A stretch of 64,000 nt of DNA from Isoetes taiwanensis (Eukaryota > Streptophyta > Lycopodiopsida > Isoetales > Isoetaceae), in contig JAJEKV010000072.1 of the NCBI GenBank assembly GCA_021234155.1, positions 5,433,620-5,497,619 on the forward strand, read 5' to 3'. Each line of letters starts with the position of its first letter. Positions within the stretch are counted from its first letter, which is position 1. This document shows, in pieces, positions 34,692-44,134 of this stretch. A program made the translations under genes and the position numbers. The notes below the pieces were generated by a model, which saw only the letters and a program-made list of their open reading frames with translations, was not told where the DNA came from and searched no databases.

Positions 34692-36035
34692 CTAATGGAG
34701 TATCTCAACATTACAATCCTGCAATTTAAAAGTTTTTAACATATTAGTAATATGTGTTTGTTGACTTAAGAGTAAAGTCTTGTTTGTCCTGTCCCCTGCG
34801 ACTTCAATTCCAAGAAACCTCTTCAGTTCTCCTAAATCACTCATTTGAAATCTTTTACTCAAAATATTCTTACAATGCAAAAGAATATTCTTGCCTTTCG
34901 CTACCATAATATTATCATCTACATATAGGGCAATCACACACCATTCATCTCCACTTCTAAATCTATATAGATTCCCATCACACAAAAACTTCTCAAATCC
35001 CTGTTCAAGCAAATAGCCATCCATACATTTGTACCATTCTCTAGGAGCCTGTTTTAACCCATACACAGCTCGATTCAACTTCCAAACTTTACCTTCAATT
35101 TTGTCAAATCCTGGAGCTGGTTTTAGATAGATTTCTTCTTCCAATTTAGCATTTAAAAATGATGTACTGACATCCATATGATGAATCTCTAAGTCTTCAG
35201 AATTTGCAATAGCTAACAACATTCGAAGACTATTAATCTTTACTAATGGAGAAAATGTTTCATCAAAGTCTTGACCTTGCTTTTGAGTGAATCCTTGAGC
35301 AACAAGTCTAGCTTTGTATTTTCTGGATTTCCCATCAGCTCCAAGTTTAATTCTGTATATCCATTTGCTTCCTACAACATTTTTACTTTCAGGTCTGTCC
35401 ACAAGTATATAAGTATTAGTTCTATGAAATGAGTTCATCTCATCTTCCATAGCTTTCCTCCAGTCATCTTTATTTTTTCCACTTATAGCCTCATTATAAC
35501 TTTTTGGAGCCTCTTCATTTTCTAGCACTAGAATATCAAATACTGTGTTTATTTCCCCCTCATTTTCCAACAATCTTTTACTTCTGCCATGAACATCCCT
35601 TCCAAATAATGCAATATCCTTATTTTCATCCTGTAGCATCTGTGCTTCAGTTCTTCTTTTCCTTTTTGGTTTTTCCACTATTTCTTCATGTATATGTTGA
35701 GTATCTTCTGCAGGTTTTTCAGTCCCATTTGCAGGTTCTTCTACTTGTTCTACCTCATCATCATCATCACTAAAGTCTGCAACTTTAGTCTGACCATCTA
35801 CACTAGTATTTCCTTCAAGTTTAATTGACTCTTCATGCAGACTATTAGTTTCCTTTTGATTATTCATAGCTTCCTTGCCATCTGCTGTATTTACTTTAGG
35901 AATAGTTCTCAAAACTTTCAAAAATACCACATCTCTGCTAATAATTATTTTCCTTTGAGCCGGATTGTATAATCTATATCCCTTTGAATTTTCATCATAG
36001 CCTACCGGATAAATGTATATAAGATCGATCATCAA
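34692..36035 (-). pseudogene. Copia reverse transcriptase region of pol
   Basis: 447 open codons. It starts in the integrase C-terminal part (YPVGYDENSKGYRLYNP), passes a Glu/Lys-rich linker, then the classical Copia RT: WRKAMEDEMNSFHRTNTYIL, NVVGSKWIYRIKLGADGK, YKARLVAQGFTQKQGQDFDE, HHMDVSTSFLNAKLEEEIYL, VWKLNRAVYGLKQAPREWY and the active site ALYVDDNIMV. DVSTSFLNA stands where most Copias have DVKTAFLNG. A frameshift upstream and loss of frame after the last residues separate it from integrase and RNase H. Confidence 0.9.
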
Positions 36036-36112
36036 GCTTTTTCCTTAATTCTTCCGAACCCTGTGCAAAAGCCAAACAACCATAAGTTCTAAATTTTTCA
36101 AAAGATGGTGCC

Positions 36113-37060
36113 TTACCCCGACCATAGCATTTCAGGTATGGCTCCATTTATGCTCATTGAAGGCAACCTGTTTTGAATAAACACTGCAGTTTTTAGTGCC
36201 TCATCCCATAAAAAATTTGGCAATCCTGAATACTTCAACATAGATCTGACTGCATTTAATAAGGTTCTATTTTTTCTTTCTGCCACTCCATTCTCACGTG
36301 GAGAATACCGACATGTAAGTTGTCTTTTAATACCTTTGGATGCACGTAACCATTTAAATTCATCTGACAGATATTCACCACCTCTGTCAGATCTGATACA
36401 TTTGATCTTTGCTCCAGTTTCCAACTCTACATCAGCAACAAAAATTTTAAAAGCATCTAGAGCTTGATCTTTTGATTTCAATAAATAGCAATTAGCTCTT
36501 CTAAACAAATCATCAATAAAAGTCATAAAATACTTGTAACCAGATATACTAGTTACATTTATAGGCCCACACAAATCTGTGTGAATTAACTCCAAAATTC
36601 TTTTTGACCTGTGTTTTGACTTCTGAAAGATTTGTCTAGTCTGCTTTCCAAGCATACAACCAGGACAAATTTTCTCTTCCTTATTTGAAGTCATGGTGAT
36701 CAACCCTCTCTTTTCCAGAGCATCAAGATTCTTGAAATTTGTATGTCCAAGCCTAGTATGCCAAACTTGTTTGGAAGTACATTCAATGGAATTTAGACAT
36801 GGAACATGACTGTATGGAAAACCAAACAAGTTACCAACACGTCTGCCAACGAACTTGATTTCATTATCATGAAAAATAGTACATTCCAGTTTTTCAAATA
36901 CAACTTTGTAACCAAGATCAACAAGTTGACTTACTGAAATCAAATTTCTTACTAGTCCAGGAACACACAACACATCTTTGAGTTTAACAGGTTTCCCTTG
37001 TAAATCAAAGATTTCTAAAACACCAACATCCTTAATCTGCTGCACTCCACCATCTCCCAA
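36113..37060 (-). pseudogene. Copia integrase region of pol
   Basis: Inserts element cDNA into the genome. It contains the zinc-binding HHCC motif (VWHTRLGHTNF ... ICPGCMLGKQ) and the DDE core: HTDLCGPI, IRSDRGGEYLSDEF and YSPRENGVAERKNRTLLNA. It ends at WSG followed by TAA in a GGGG run; one G fewer would continue as KAPSFEKFRTYGCLAFA, the expected next block. The break to gag-protease near 37,089 is likewise a one-base T-run difference. Confidence 0.9.
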
Positions 37061-37088
37061 CTGTACATGCCCAACTTTCTTTACACAA

Positions 37089-38243
37089 TTAAAAGCGATT
37101 TGGCTTGAAGACTACACTTTTTTCTGCTCCTGAATCTATCACACAAAAATTGTCATCCAAGGATTTTGAAGCAAGAACATTATTTGAGACATGATTACAC
37201 GTTACCTCAAAAATTTCATCTCCACTGCTAGCTTCTTCAATACTTTCCTCTTTTACCAGATTCATACTTGGTTGAAACCTCCCTCTCCCCCTGCCTCCAG
37301 TTCTGGCACGACCTCTCCCTCTTCCAGATGAAGATTTAGGACTTGGACATTCTGAAGCCAAATGTCCTTTACCATCACAGTTAAAACACTTGAACACCTT
37401 GCCCTCAAAAGTACAATTTGCTTTTAAATGACCATACCTCTTACATTTAAAACATGGCCCTATTTTATCTTTGCTGATTTCTGAAGTACTTACACCCTTT
37501 TTAAACTTCCCACTGAATAGTACTTCTGGTGATTGCTCTTCATCATCAAAACCCCTTCGAGTCTGTTCAAACTCTGTTTGAATCATTTTTACAGCATGCT
37601 CTTTGCTAGTAGCCACATTCCTAATTAGTGTAGCTAAATGAGAATTATGAGAAACTGACTTGGCTAAGTACAGAATTTGATTTTGATCATTCACAATAGA
37701 TCCTGCACCTTCTAAGTCTGCAATTATGGACTCAAATTTCTCCATAAACTCAGTTATATTGTCTTTTTCAAACAACTTAAGTCTTCTAAGTTGTTTTTCC
37801 AAAACATCTATCTGGGACGAACTCTTGATTTCAAAATGTTTAATCATATATTCCCACATCTCCTTTGGCTGTTTACCTCTCAATTTTAATTTCAAAGCAG
37901 TTCCTACCTTGCTCATAATAATGGCTTGGGCCTCCATTATTTTAGTGGCATCAGTTTGAATTGCAGAGCTACCTCCACCAACAACAGATCCACCACCCGA
38001 GCTTTCACCACCCGAACTTGCACTTGCACTCTCAGTGGGACCACCTCCTGGATTAGTACCTGCAGTACCAGATCTAGCAGGGGATGCAGAAGTAGCCATG
38101 GCAAATGTACTGCCATCAATTAAGCCCCAAAGATTTTCAAACTTTAAAACAGATTCAATTCCTTCTTTCCAAATTTGAAAACCAGTGTCACCTTTAAACA
38201 CTTCAACAGTTGCTAGCAAATTGGCACCGAATCTGGTTGACAT
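37089..38243 (-). CDS. Copia gag and start of protease
   Basis: 384 codons starting MSTRFGANLLATVEVFKGDT, 27 bp downstream of the primer-binding site. The Gag domain has the usual FQIWKEGIESVLKFENLWGL opening and EKQLRRLKLFEKDNITEFME helices. Two CCHC zinc knuckles follow (CFKCKRYGHLKANC and CFNCDGKGHLASEC), then an RGRGRARTGG basic stretch and the protease active site FCVIDSGAEKSV. The frame ends at NRF-stop in a TTTT run; one T fewer would continue as NCVKKVGHVQLGDGG into the integrase region. Confidence 0.9.
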   Translation of the reverse strand: MSTRFGANLLATVEVFKGDTGFQIWKEGIESVLKFENLWGLIDGSTFAMATSASPARSGTAGTNPGGGPTESASASSGGESSGGGSVVGGGSSAIQTDATKIMEAQAIIMSKVGTALKLKLRGKQPKEMWEYMIKHFEIKSSSQIDVLEKQLRRLKLFEKDNITEFMEKFESIIADLEGAGSIVNDQNQILYLAKSVSHNSHLATLIRNVATSKEHAVKMIQTEFEQTRRGFDDEEQSPEVLFSGKFKKGVSTSEISKDKIGPCFKCKRYGHLKANCTFEGKVFKCFNCDGKGHLASECPSPKSSSGRGRGRARTGGRGRGRFQPSMNLVKEESIEEASSGDEIFEVTCNHVSNNVLASKSLDDNFCVIDSGAEKSVVFKPNRF

Positions 38244-38253
38244 CCTGAGTCAC

Positions 38254-38270
38254 CTTAGCTCTGATACCAC
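38254..38270 (-). promoter_or_regulatory. Copia primer-binding site (initiator tRNA-Met)
   Basis: On the minus strand, directly after the LTR, the sequence is GTGGTATCAGAGCTAAGG. TGGTATCAGAGC is complementary to the 3' end of plant initiator tRNA-Met, the usual Copia primer for minus-strand DNA synthesis. It fixes the right LTR as the 5' LTR. Confidence 0.95.
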
Positions 38271-38903
38271 TGTAGAAATTGTTCCAGAAATAGTCAGTAT
38301 AACAATAGCTTTATTCACCAAATTTGCTAGACAACTTTATAAACAAGGCTTATAAAAGCTTAGATTCATGGAGCCAAAATATGGTCACTCATCCATAAAC
38401 CTTTTACAAAAAACTACAACTCTCAAGGCCAAATTTCGAATCTCGACTGTAAGCCCTCCCTGCCTATCCATTCCTCCAAAGATTTATCTCCATATTTACC
38501 TTCCAATTCGGGTGCATCCACTTGTCAAATTGTGCATCCCCTTCATATAGAAAGTTCTCCAACTTGCCTAAAAATCAGGAGTAGATAGACTTGCCTTCCT
38601 TAAAATTCGGCCCTAGTTGACTTTGACTTTGACTGGTCAACACAAACCCTAAGTGGCGGGCAGGGGGTGTCTGTGTGTTTCTAGCGAGCCCAGCAACACC
38701 CGGGTAGGGGGTGCCCGCCACTTTGACTTTGACCCGCCACCTTTGACTTTGACTTTGACCTACTGCCACTGCTTCTCATAGGTCTTTCCAAAGCTTTGTA
38801 TAACATGACACCATTTAACATGCCACTGCTCTAATCTACTGCCACTGCTTCTCATAGATTAGAATAGAATATCACTCACAATTATTACATGACAACTACA
38901 ACA
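38271..38903 (-). repeat. Copia LTR (5' LTR in element orientation)
   Basis: 633 bp, TGTAGAAATTG...ACAACA, matching 33,308-33,932. It should hold the promoter for minus-strand transcription. Beyond it on the plus strand a polypurine tract and pol 3' sequence follow again instead of host DNA, showing the tandem arrangement. Confidence 0.9.
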
Positions 38904-39411
38904 TTCCCCCTTCATGTAATAAGCAGATTCTGATTATACTGGATTATTGTTCTTAACTTGAGAAACCTGCTGGCTGTAAGTGCCTTGGTGAGAATATCAG
39001 CTAATTGTCCATCCGTTGCAACATATATCATTTGTAGCATGTTTTTCTTCACCATGTCTCTAAGAAAGTGGACTTCCATTTCAATGTGCTTTGTTCTTTC
39101 GTGAAGAACAGGGTTTTTTGACATAGCTATACAACTGGTATTGTCACAGTAAATAGCAGTAGGATTATTCTGTGGAGTTTCCAATTCTGCTAAGAGTCTT
39201 CTTTCCCAAATCAACTCCTTTGCTACTAAGCGGTCTGATCAGATTCACCTACGCGCTTGGATGCTGCTATGCTAGATCGCTTTTGCACTTCCGTGCTGAG
39301 GTGCCCCACCCAACATGACTAAATAACCCGAAGTGGATTTTCTTTGATCTAAATCTCCTCCCCAGTCTGAATCACAATATGCTTTCAGTTCAAGTTTAGC
39401 TGGATTGTACA
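38904..39411 (-). mobile_element. Truncated second Copia unit (RNase H end)
   Basis: Near-identical to 33,933-34,443: polypurine tract, the RNase H C-terminal frame (38,912-39,214) and the degraded segment up to TAGCTGGATTGTACAT. It then stops abruptly and host LINE-A resumes with GAATTGGTCGAAG. Confidence 0.85.
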
Positions 39412-40302
39412 TGAATTGGTCGAAGTGCTCGGCACTGTGGCCGGCAGCTGAGCCCATGCCGGTGGTGGTGTCCCAATTCCCATGGCGAACGCAGCCGCAG
39501 GGCACGTGCTCTAGGCTTTTGGGTATTCCGTTCGGCATTGACATCTCAGCGTCAGTGGTGTGGGAGGATATTCTAGTAGGATTGCGTCGGCATCTCAATT
39601 GGTGGAAAGGGGGGAAGCTGTCCATGGTCGGCGTGGTCACAAAGGGCTTAAGTCCGGCCCTATGCTCGACTCATATTTATATGGCCTCTATCATCCTGGC
39701 GCCTGAAAGCAAGGTGCAGGAAATCTCTTCTATGGTTCGTAACTTCATATGGGGAGGCAATGAGGAAGGGGCAGTAGTGAAGATGGCCTGGTGGAAGTGC
39801 GTCCGCCCCAAGGCTGCGGGTGGACTCGGCTTCTTTGGTCTTTCGCTGCATGGCAAGGTCCTCTTGTCTAAGTTCATTTTTGCCACTCTTGAGAATGCGC
39901 TCGAGTCCCCAGGCATGGTCTTGCTTTATTAGTCGCTGTCTCACTCCATAGTTTTCCACAAGCCTTCTGTGTCCGCGCGGCTCCATTGTGGATATCAGGC
40001 CCTATGCTCATGCCTCTCCGTTTCTGAAGGGGCTCCTGCGAGCCTGGGAGCAGGTCCGTCCATTGTTTGCAATTGACGCCACCAGCTGCATTCAATTGGA
40101 GGCATCGCCGTGGTGGATCCCGCTTGGACCACGCTTTTGTGGGTTCCGGCACCTCCGTTGATCCTCGAAGTTCAGCCAAGCAGATGGGCGCAGTGTGGGG
40201 GGTTTGACGGCGGACTGGGTATATGGATGGGCACCGGCACCACGCAAAATGCTTACGCCACATATTTCGGCTTCAAGAATGGGATTGTACTATCTGGGCG
40301 CG
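39412..40302 (+). pseudogene. LINE-A RT thumb and connection, after the Copia insertion
   Basis: Continues LINE-A ORF2: WSKCSALWPAAE, SRLLGIPFGIDIS, LNWWKGGKLSMVGVVTKGLS, YMASIILAPESKVQEISSMV, RNFIWGGNEEGAVVKMAWWK, PKAAGGLGFFGLSLHGK. A TAG follows MVLLY near 39,930, after which PFLKGLLRAWEQVRPLF and WWIPLGPRF still read as LINE connection sequence. The zinc-binding C-terminus is missing because the LTR retrotransposon starts at 40,303. Confidence 0.85.
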
Positions 40303-41877
40303 TGTGACGTTCCAGCATAACATACGGTATAAATACGTATATTATACTGACACGTCACTAGTACATATCGACTCAGACGACATGTACACGGGCGATCAGA
40401 AGGGTAGTACCCTAGGGTAATGACATTGTGAACCATTATATTGCACATGTTAAAGCAACATGTGAATATAATCCCTTTTGACACGTGGCAATGACCCATT
40501 GACCAAAAGGGACTAGCCCTAAATTGTGTGGGGATAAAGGGGCATAAACCCTAAAAGGGAAACCCTTTTCGTTCTCAGCCCCGAGTCTCGGATTGGAGCA
40601 AAGCAGGGATGCATTTCCGCTGAATCGGGGAGCATAGAAGTCGGATCTCCCAGTTGTAACTCGATCCAAGATCGCAGACCGAGATCGCCAAAGATGGACG
40701 CTTTTAGAGGAGGGGAGCCAGCCAAGATGCGGGTGGGTGGTTGATTCAATAGGTAGATCCGAAGTTATCGCCTCTTTCAAGAGGTTTAGCATCCATTCTT
40801 AGCTATAGGCGACCCCTACAGCCTAAGAATGATAGACACTAACAAAGGAACCTAACCATGTATGATTAGGTAGATTAGAATAGATGTATTCTATTATTTT
40901 CAGTTCTGTTGTGATGATGTTTTGACATTCTATGCGCCACTCTTGTGTATTGGGAAGGGGGGTAGAGACCCAGAGCCCAAGTAGTTGTATGATCCTAGTT
41001 TTAGCCCATTAATTCCCAATTAATGCGGCTCGTGCATAAGAGCCCTTTGGGCCGTGGGTGGCGGAGCTAGACCGGCTGACAAGGGAGGGCATGTCTAATC
41101 ACGGTTGATCCCACTGGCGCGTAACGACGGCCGGGAACGGCTGTGAGCTAGGCCTAATGGCTTGTCACTGCGTGCAGGCAAGGCATGGGCTCGACACTCG
41201 TGGGGTGATGCGTCACCTTCCAGTGAGTTGAAGTCGAATACGAGCAGTGGCTCTCTAGCTCGCCTGTGATTGGCATGAACCTTCTGGAAGGGAGTGATCC
41301 CCTCCTGCCTCATCGGGGCTAGGGAGATGCAACCCAGTAGTAGTAGCCCCTCTGGCTATTCACCCGCGCAGCTCTACGGTCGGGCTCCAATACTTTTCAG
41401 CCTATCCGGCAAAGTATGCATAGGAGGGGCGGATGGAGTGGACTACCCAACCACCATGTTCCTATGTCACCAAATCCATTTGCCATGAATTCGGCCTCGC
41501 ATTGCTATCCGGAGACCCCGTGCCGCCGGGCCTATCCCCATGAGTCTGAGCCTGGGTAGGATTTCCCTATGTTATGTTGAAGTACTGATGTGTTGTTGCA
41601 GCTACTGTGATATGGTGGACCACCCTTCGAGGTGGGTATGTATTTATTGATTGATGTCATGTGCTCATGTTTTGTTTACGCTTCGCAGCTAGGTGGGTCG
41701 ATCCCCGAGGGAGACGGGATGAATGACACGCCCATTCTTCCCCGCGGGTTCTTGGCCACCATCGTGAACCCGATGTTAGGTGGACGGCCTCACATCGTGG
41801 CAGCGAATCTTTGGTTTGAGGGATGATCTCCGGTTTGTATACGATCGGGGCATCGTGATATGAGCCGGGCTGTCACA
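40303..41877 (+). repeat. 5' LTR of the large LTR retrotransposon
   Basis: 1,575 bp, beginning TGTGACG and ending CTGTCACA (6-bp inverted termini TGTGAC/GTCACA). It has TATAAATACG near its start (about 40,329) and aligns with 62,251-63,816 throughout. Differences are bunched at GC-rich spots rather than spread evenly. Confidence 0.9.
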
Positions 41878-41878
41878 A

Positions 41879-41892
41879 TGGTATCGAGCTCG
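41879..41892 (+). promoter_or_regulatory. Primer-binding site, initiator tRNA-Met type
   Basis: TGGTATCGAGCTCG follows the 5' LTR after one base. It matches the initiator-Met complement TGGTATCAGAGC with one missing A, and marks the start of minus-strand DNA synthesis. Confidence 0.75.
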
Positions 41893-42140
41893 ATCTTGGC
41901 ATCACCTGTGATCGAGCAATCGACCGAAAACCCTATAGGAACTAACTAATCTAGACATTCAGTCTTGGAGATAAAAGCCCAAGCACGAACCTCGAGTAGC
42001 GGGAAAATTTTTCTTCCCGGGGTAGAGTTAGTAATTATCCAGGATTAGGGTATTAGTGAACATAATTAAGATAAAGTACATCGAAGAAGAGTTACCTAAG
42101 AAAGTCTAGCAAAATTCAGAGACCTTTTTCGGCCAACACC

Positions 42141-43237
42141 TCCAAGAGTGCGCCAGAGCATAGTTAGGTCCCAACCTAACACCCTCCTCGCGCACTCTTA
42201 GAGTAGTCACCCCATATGAACCCTAGAACTTGGCCTTAGGAACTCCAAATGGTAAAATAAAAAGATGAAATCCCAATCAAAAAAAGCTCAAATAGCTAGA
42301 ATTATATGTTAAAACATCGAAAAACATTATACAAGTCACTTTTGGAACAATGCCTCCAAGAGTGCTTGAGTATAGTTAGGCCCCACCTAACCCCTCCTCA
42401 AGACTCTTAGAGTCATCCCTAAAAGTGACCTCAAAATTGATCATAACTTACTCAAATGGTAAAGGTAATAATAGAATCTTGTTTAGAATGATTAAATTAG
42501 TGGGAAACGCATGTTAAATTGTGTAAATTGGATAAGTTTAGAGCTGAAAAGGGACAACACCTCTAAGGGTGCGCCCGGAGGCATAGTTAGGTTCTGACCT
42601 AACACCCTCCCTCAGCAAGATGCTTAGAGGGGTTCGAGAAAATAGTTGAAGAAGACCTAGCTTCGATTCGAGATATGGAGGATTTCATCAACAAACCAAA
42701 GAAATTAAGCAAGGCGAGATGGAGGTCGTGCAACACTTGAAGACTCATTGGCGTGCACGCCCACATAAAAGACAATCGAAAAGACATGAGACTGGCGAAG
42801 TACATCAAGAGGATAGATAAATAGAACACAAGCTGCTTTTTGTAACTAACAGGTTTATATGTGATGTATGAAAATTTCGAATAATAAAGATATATAGTCG
42901 TTTAAAAATGTGTATTTATTAGGTACAGTATTAGATCTGGAGCAAATGCGATATTTTGACCAACGACTCTAAGAGTGCGCCAGAGCATAGTTAGGTCCCA
43001 ACCTAACCCCCTCCTCGCGCACTCTTAGAGTCATCCATCCAACTGGGGCCTTGATTAGCCCTACTTGCTCCAAACGTAGTAATAAACAAAGAAACTTGCA
43101 TTTAGGAAGAAAACTAATAGGAATTTACCCCTCCCAGCGGATTCTTGGCATCCATTAGACAGAGATAGGCCAACGACTCCAAGAGTGCCCGGAGGCCACT
43201 TAGGTCCCAACCTAACACCCCCTCGACTCTTTAGAGG
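42141..43237 (+). repeat. Five phased palindromic hairpins in the leader (~205-bp periodicity)
   Basis: Imperfect palindromes of 60-70 bp at 42,141-42,204, 42,354-42,414, 42,561-42,630, 42,965-43,032 and 43,175-43,237. Each has the form CTCCAAGAGTGCGC...TAGTTAGGT, a short loop, then ACCTAAC...GCGCACTCTTAGAG. Starts are spaced 213, 207, 404 and 210 bp, so one position (about 42,760) is empty. The sequence between hairpins is diverged but partly shared (AACTCCAAATGG-like). They lie between the primer-binding site and the first coding-like frame, where packaging or translation signals of LTR retrotransposons reside; such a role is inference. Confidence 0.8.
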
Positions 43238-43639
43238 CGTCCCCATTTTTCAAACCCCATAACTTGAGCTACAGAGTTCCAAATCGCTTGAAATTTGTTG
43301 CAATAGGACCGTTAGACAGCCTAGAATCCATTTATGACCTCAAATTAGGCTAGAAATGTCAAACCCCAGCTCAAAATGACCAAAATTGCTCAAACCCTTG
43401 AATTGTTTTTCCAAACTGTGGTTTGTTTGTAAATAGAAGCATACCCCATTAGTACCTCACAAGTATTGCTCTCGGCCCAAAGCTGATGCCTTACTCCAAG
43501 GTAGAAGTGCCCAAGAACACCCCTTTGTTATAGTCATCTAAACCTCAGCATAGCAACCGAAGTCCAACTGTTGGTACATCACCTCTGCTCATGCCAAAAG
43601 CATAAACATTGACCTAATTTTGTGTCCTTCTAATAGAGT

Positions 43640-44134
43640 TTGACCTATACAGCCGCCACATTCACACTCCCTATTGCCAGGATACCTAGAAAGGAGCTAG
43701 AGTCTAGAGCTGCCCAAGTCACTCCGTGTGTAGAGACTGGACTCCCCCAAACCAACTTTGATAGGACCTTAGAGTATGCCTCAAACATCATGGAGGTTTG
43801 AAAAACAACCCTCACGTCATACCATACCACACGTCCTAATGTCCATAGACTTGGAGATTATAGACATGTCTCCAGTAATGCTGCTCGAGCCATCTTGCTT
43901 GCTTATAGAGCCCAAAATATTGTAGGAGAGCCCTTCAAGTGGACCCTTAGACTCTAGAATATACGAGCGTTGCTTTCGAGGTACAGGGCCAGAGCCACAG
44001 AAGAGCTAGAGGCGCAACTTCTTGAAGACATCAAGGTCCCAGCCGATGTACAGACAGATAAGGAGAGGAGACCGAAAAGGCAGACCCAAGAGAGGGAAGC
44101 ACAACGACAAACACCTCAAACGACAAACGAGTAG
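43640..44134 (+). pseudogene. Degenerate gag-like reading frame
   Basis: One frame reads through about 165 codons with only two stops: AATFTLPIARIPRKELESRA, TGLPQTNFDRTLEYASNIME, stop, then RLGDYRHVSSNAARAILLAY, GEPFKWTLRL, stop, NIRALLSRYRARATEELEAQ and LLEDIKVPADVQTDKERRPK. The composition is protein-like, with a charged C-terminus. Its position after the leader suggests a decayed Gag start, but I recognise no Gag motif or zinc knuckle. Confidence 0.35.

Larger units (their letters stand above)
33308..39411 (-). mobile_element. Ty1/Copia retrotransposon with an extra partial unit
   Basis: Plus-strand order: LTR (33,308-33,932), RNase H, RT, integrase, gag, primer-binding site, LTR (38,271-38,903), then a second, truncated copy of the pol 3' end (38,904-39,411) ending at GTACAT. 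The host LINE is exactly continuous across the insertion. LTRs are near-identical except for one replaced patch (33,463-33,500 against 38,413-38,450). A head-to-tail tandem of which one unit lost most of its length, or an aberrant cDNA, would explain the structure. A 5-bp target duplication cannot be assigned because the right end is not an LTR. Confidence 0.9.
29031..40302 (+). mobile_element. LINE-A: L1-type retrotransposon interrupted by Copia
   Basis: ORF1 (29,184-31,404), endonuclease and RT (31,408 onward) lie in normal L1 order. The RT is interrupted at 33,308 by a Copia element and resumes at 39,412, where ...SGCLMN continues directly as WSKCSALW. The element runs until the LTR retrotransposon that begins at 40,303, so its 3' end is cut off or lies beyond 63.8 kb. 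Stops and indels at several places make it non-functional. The 5' edge is set at an A-rich tract (29,031-29,050) and is approximate. Confidence 0.85.

Noticed and set aside
42141-43237. Phased palindromes as a CRISPR-like array
   Set aside because: Repeats are 60-70 bp, diverged, ~205 bp apart, in a eukaryotic LTR element; no CRISPR context.
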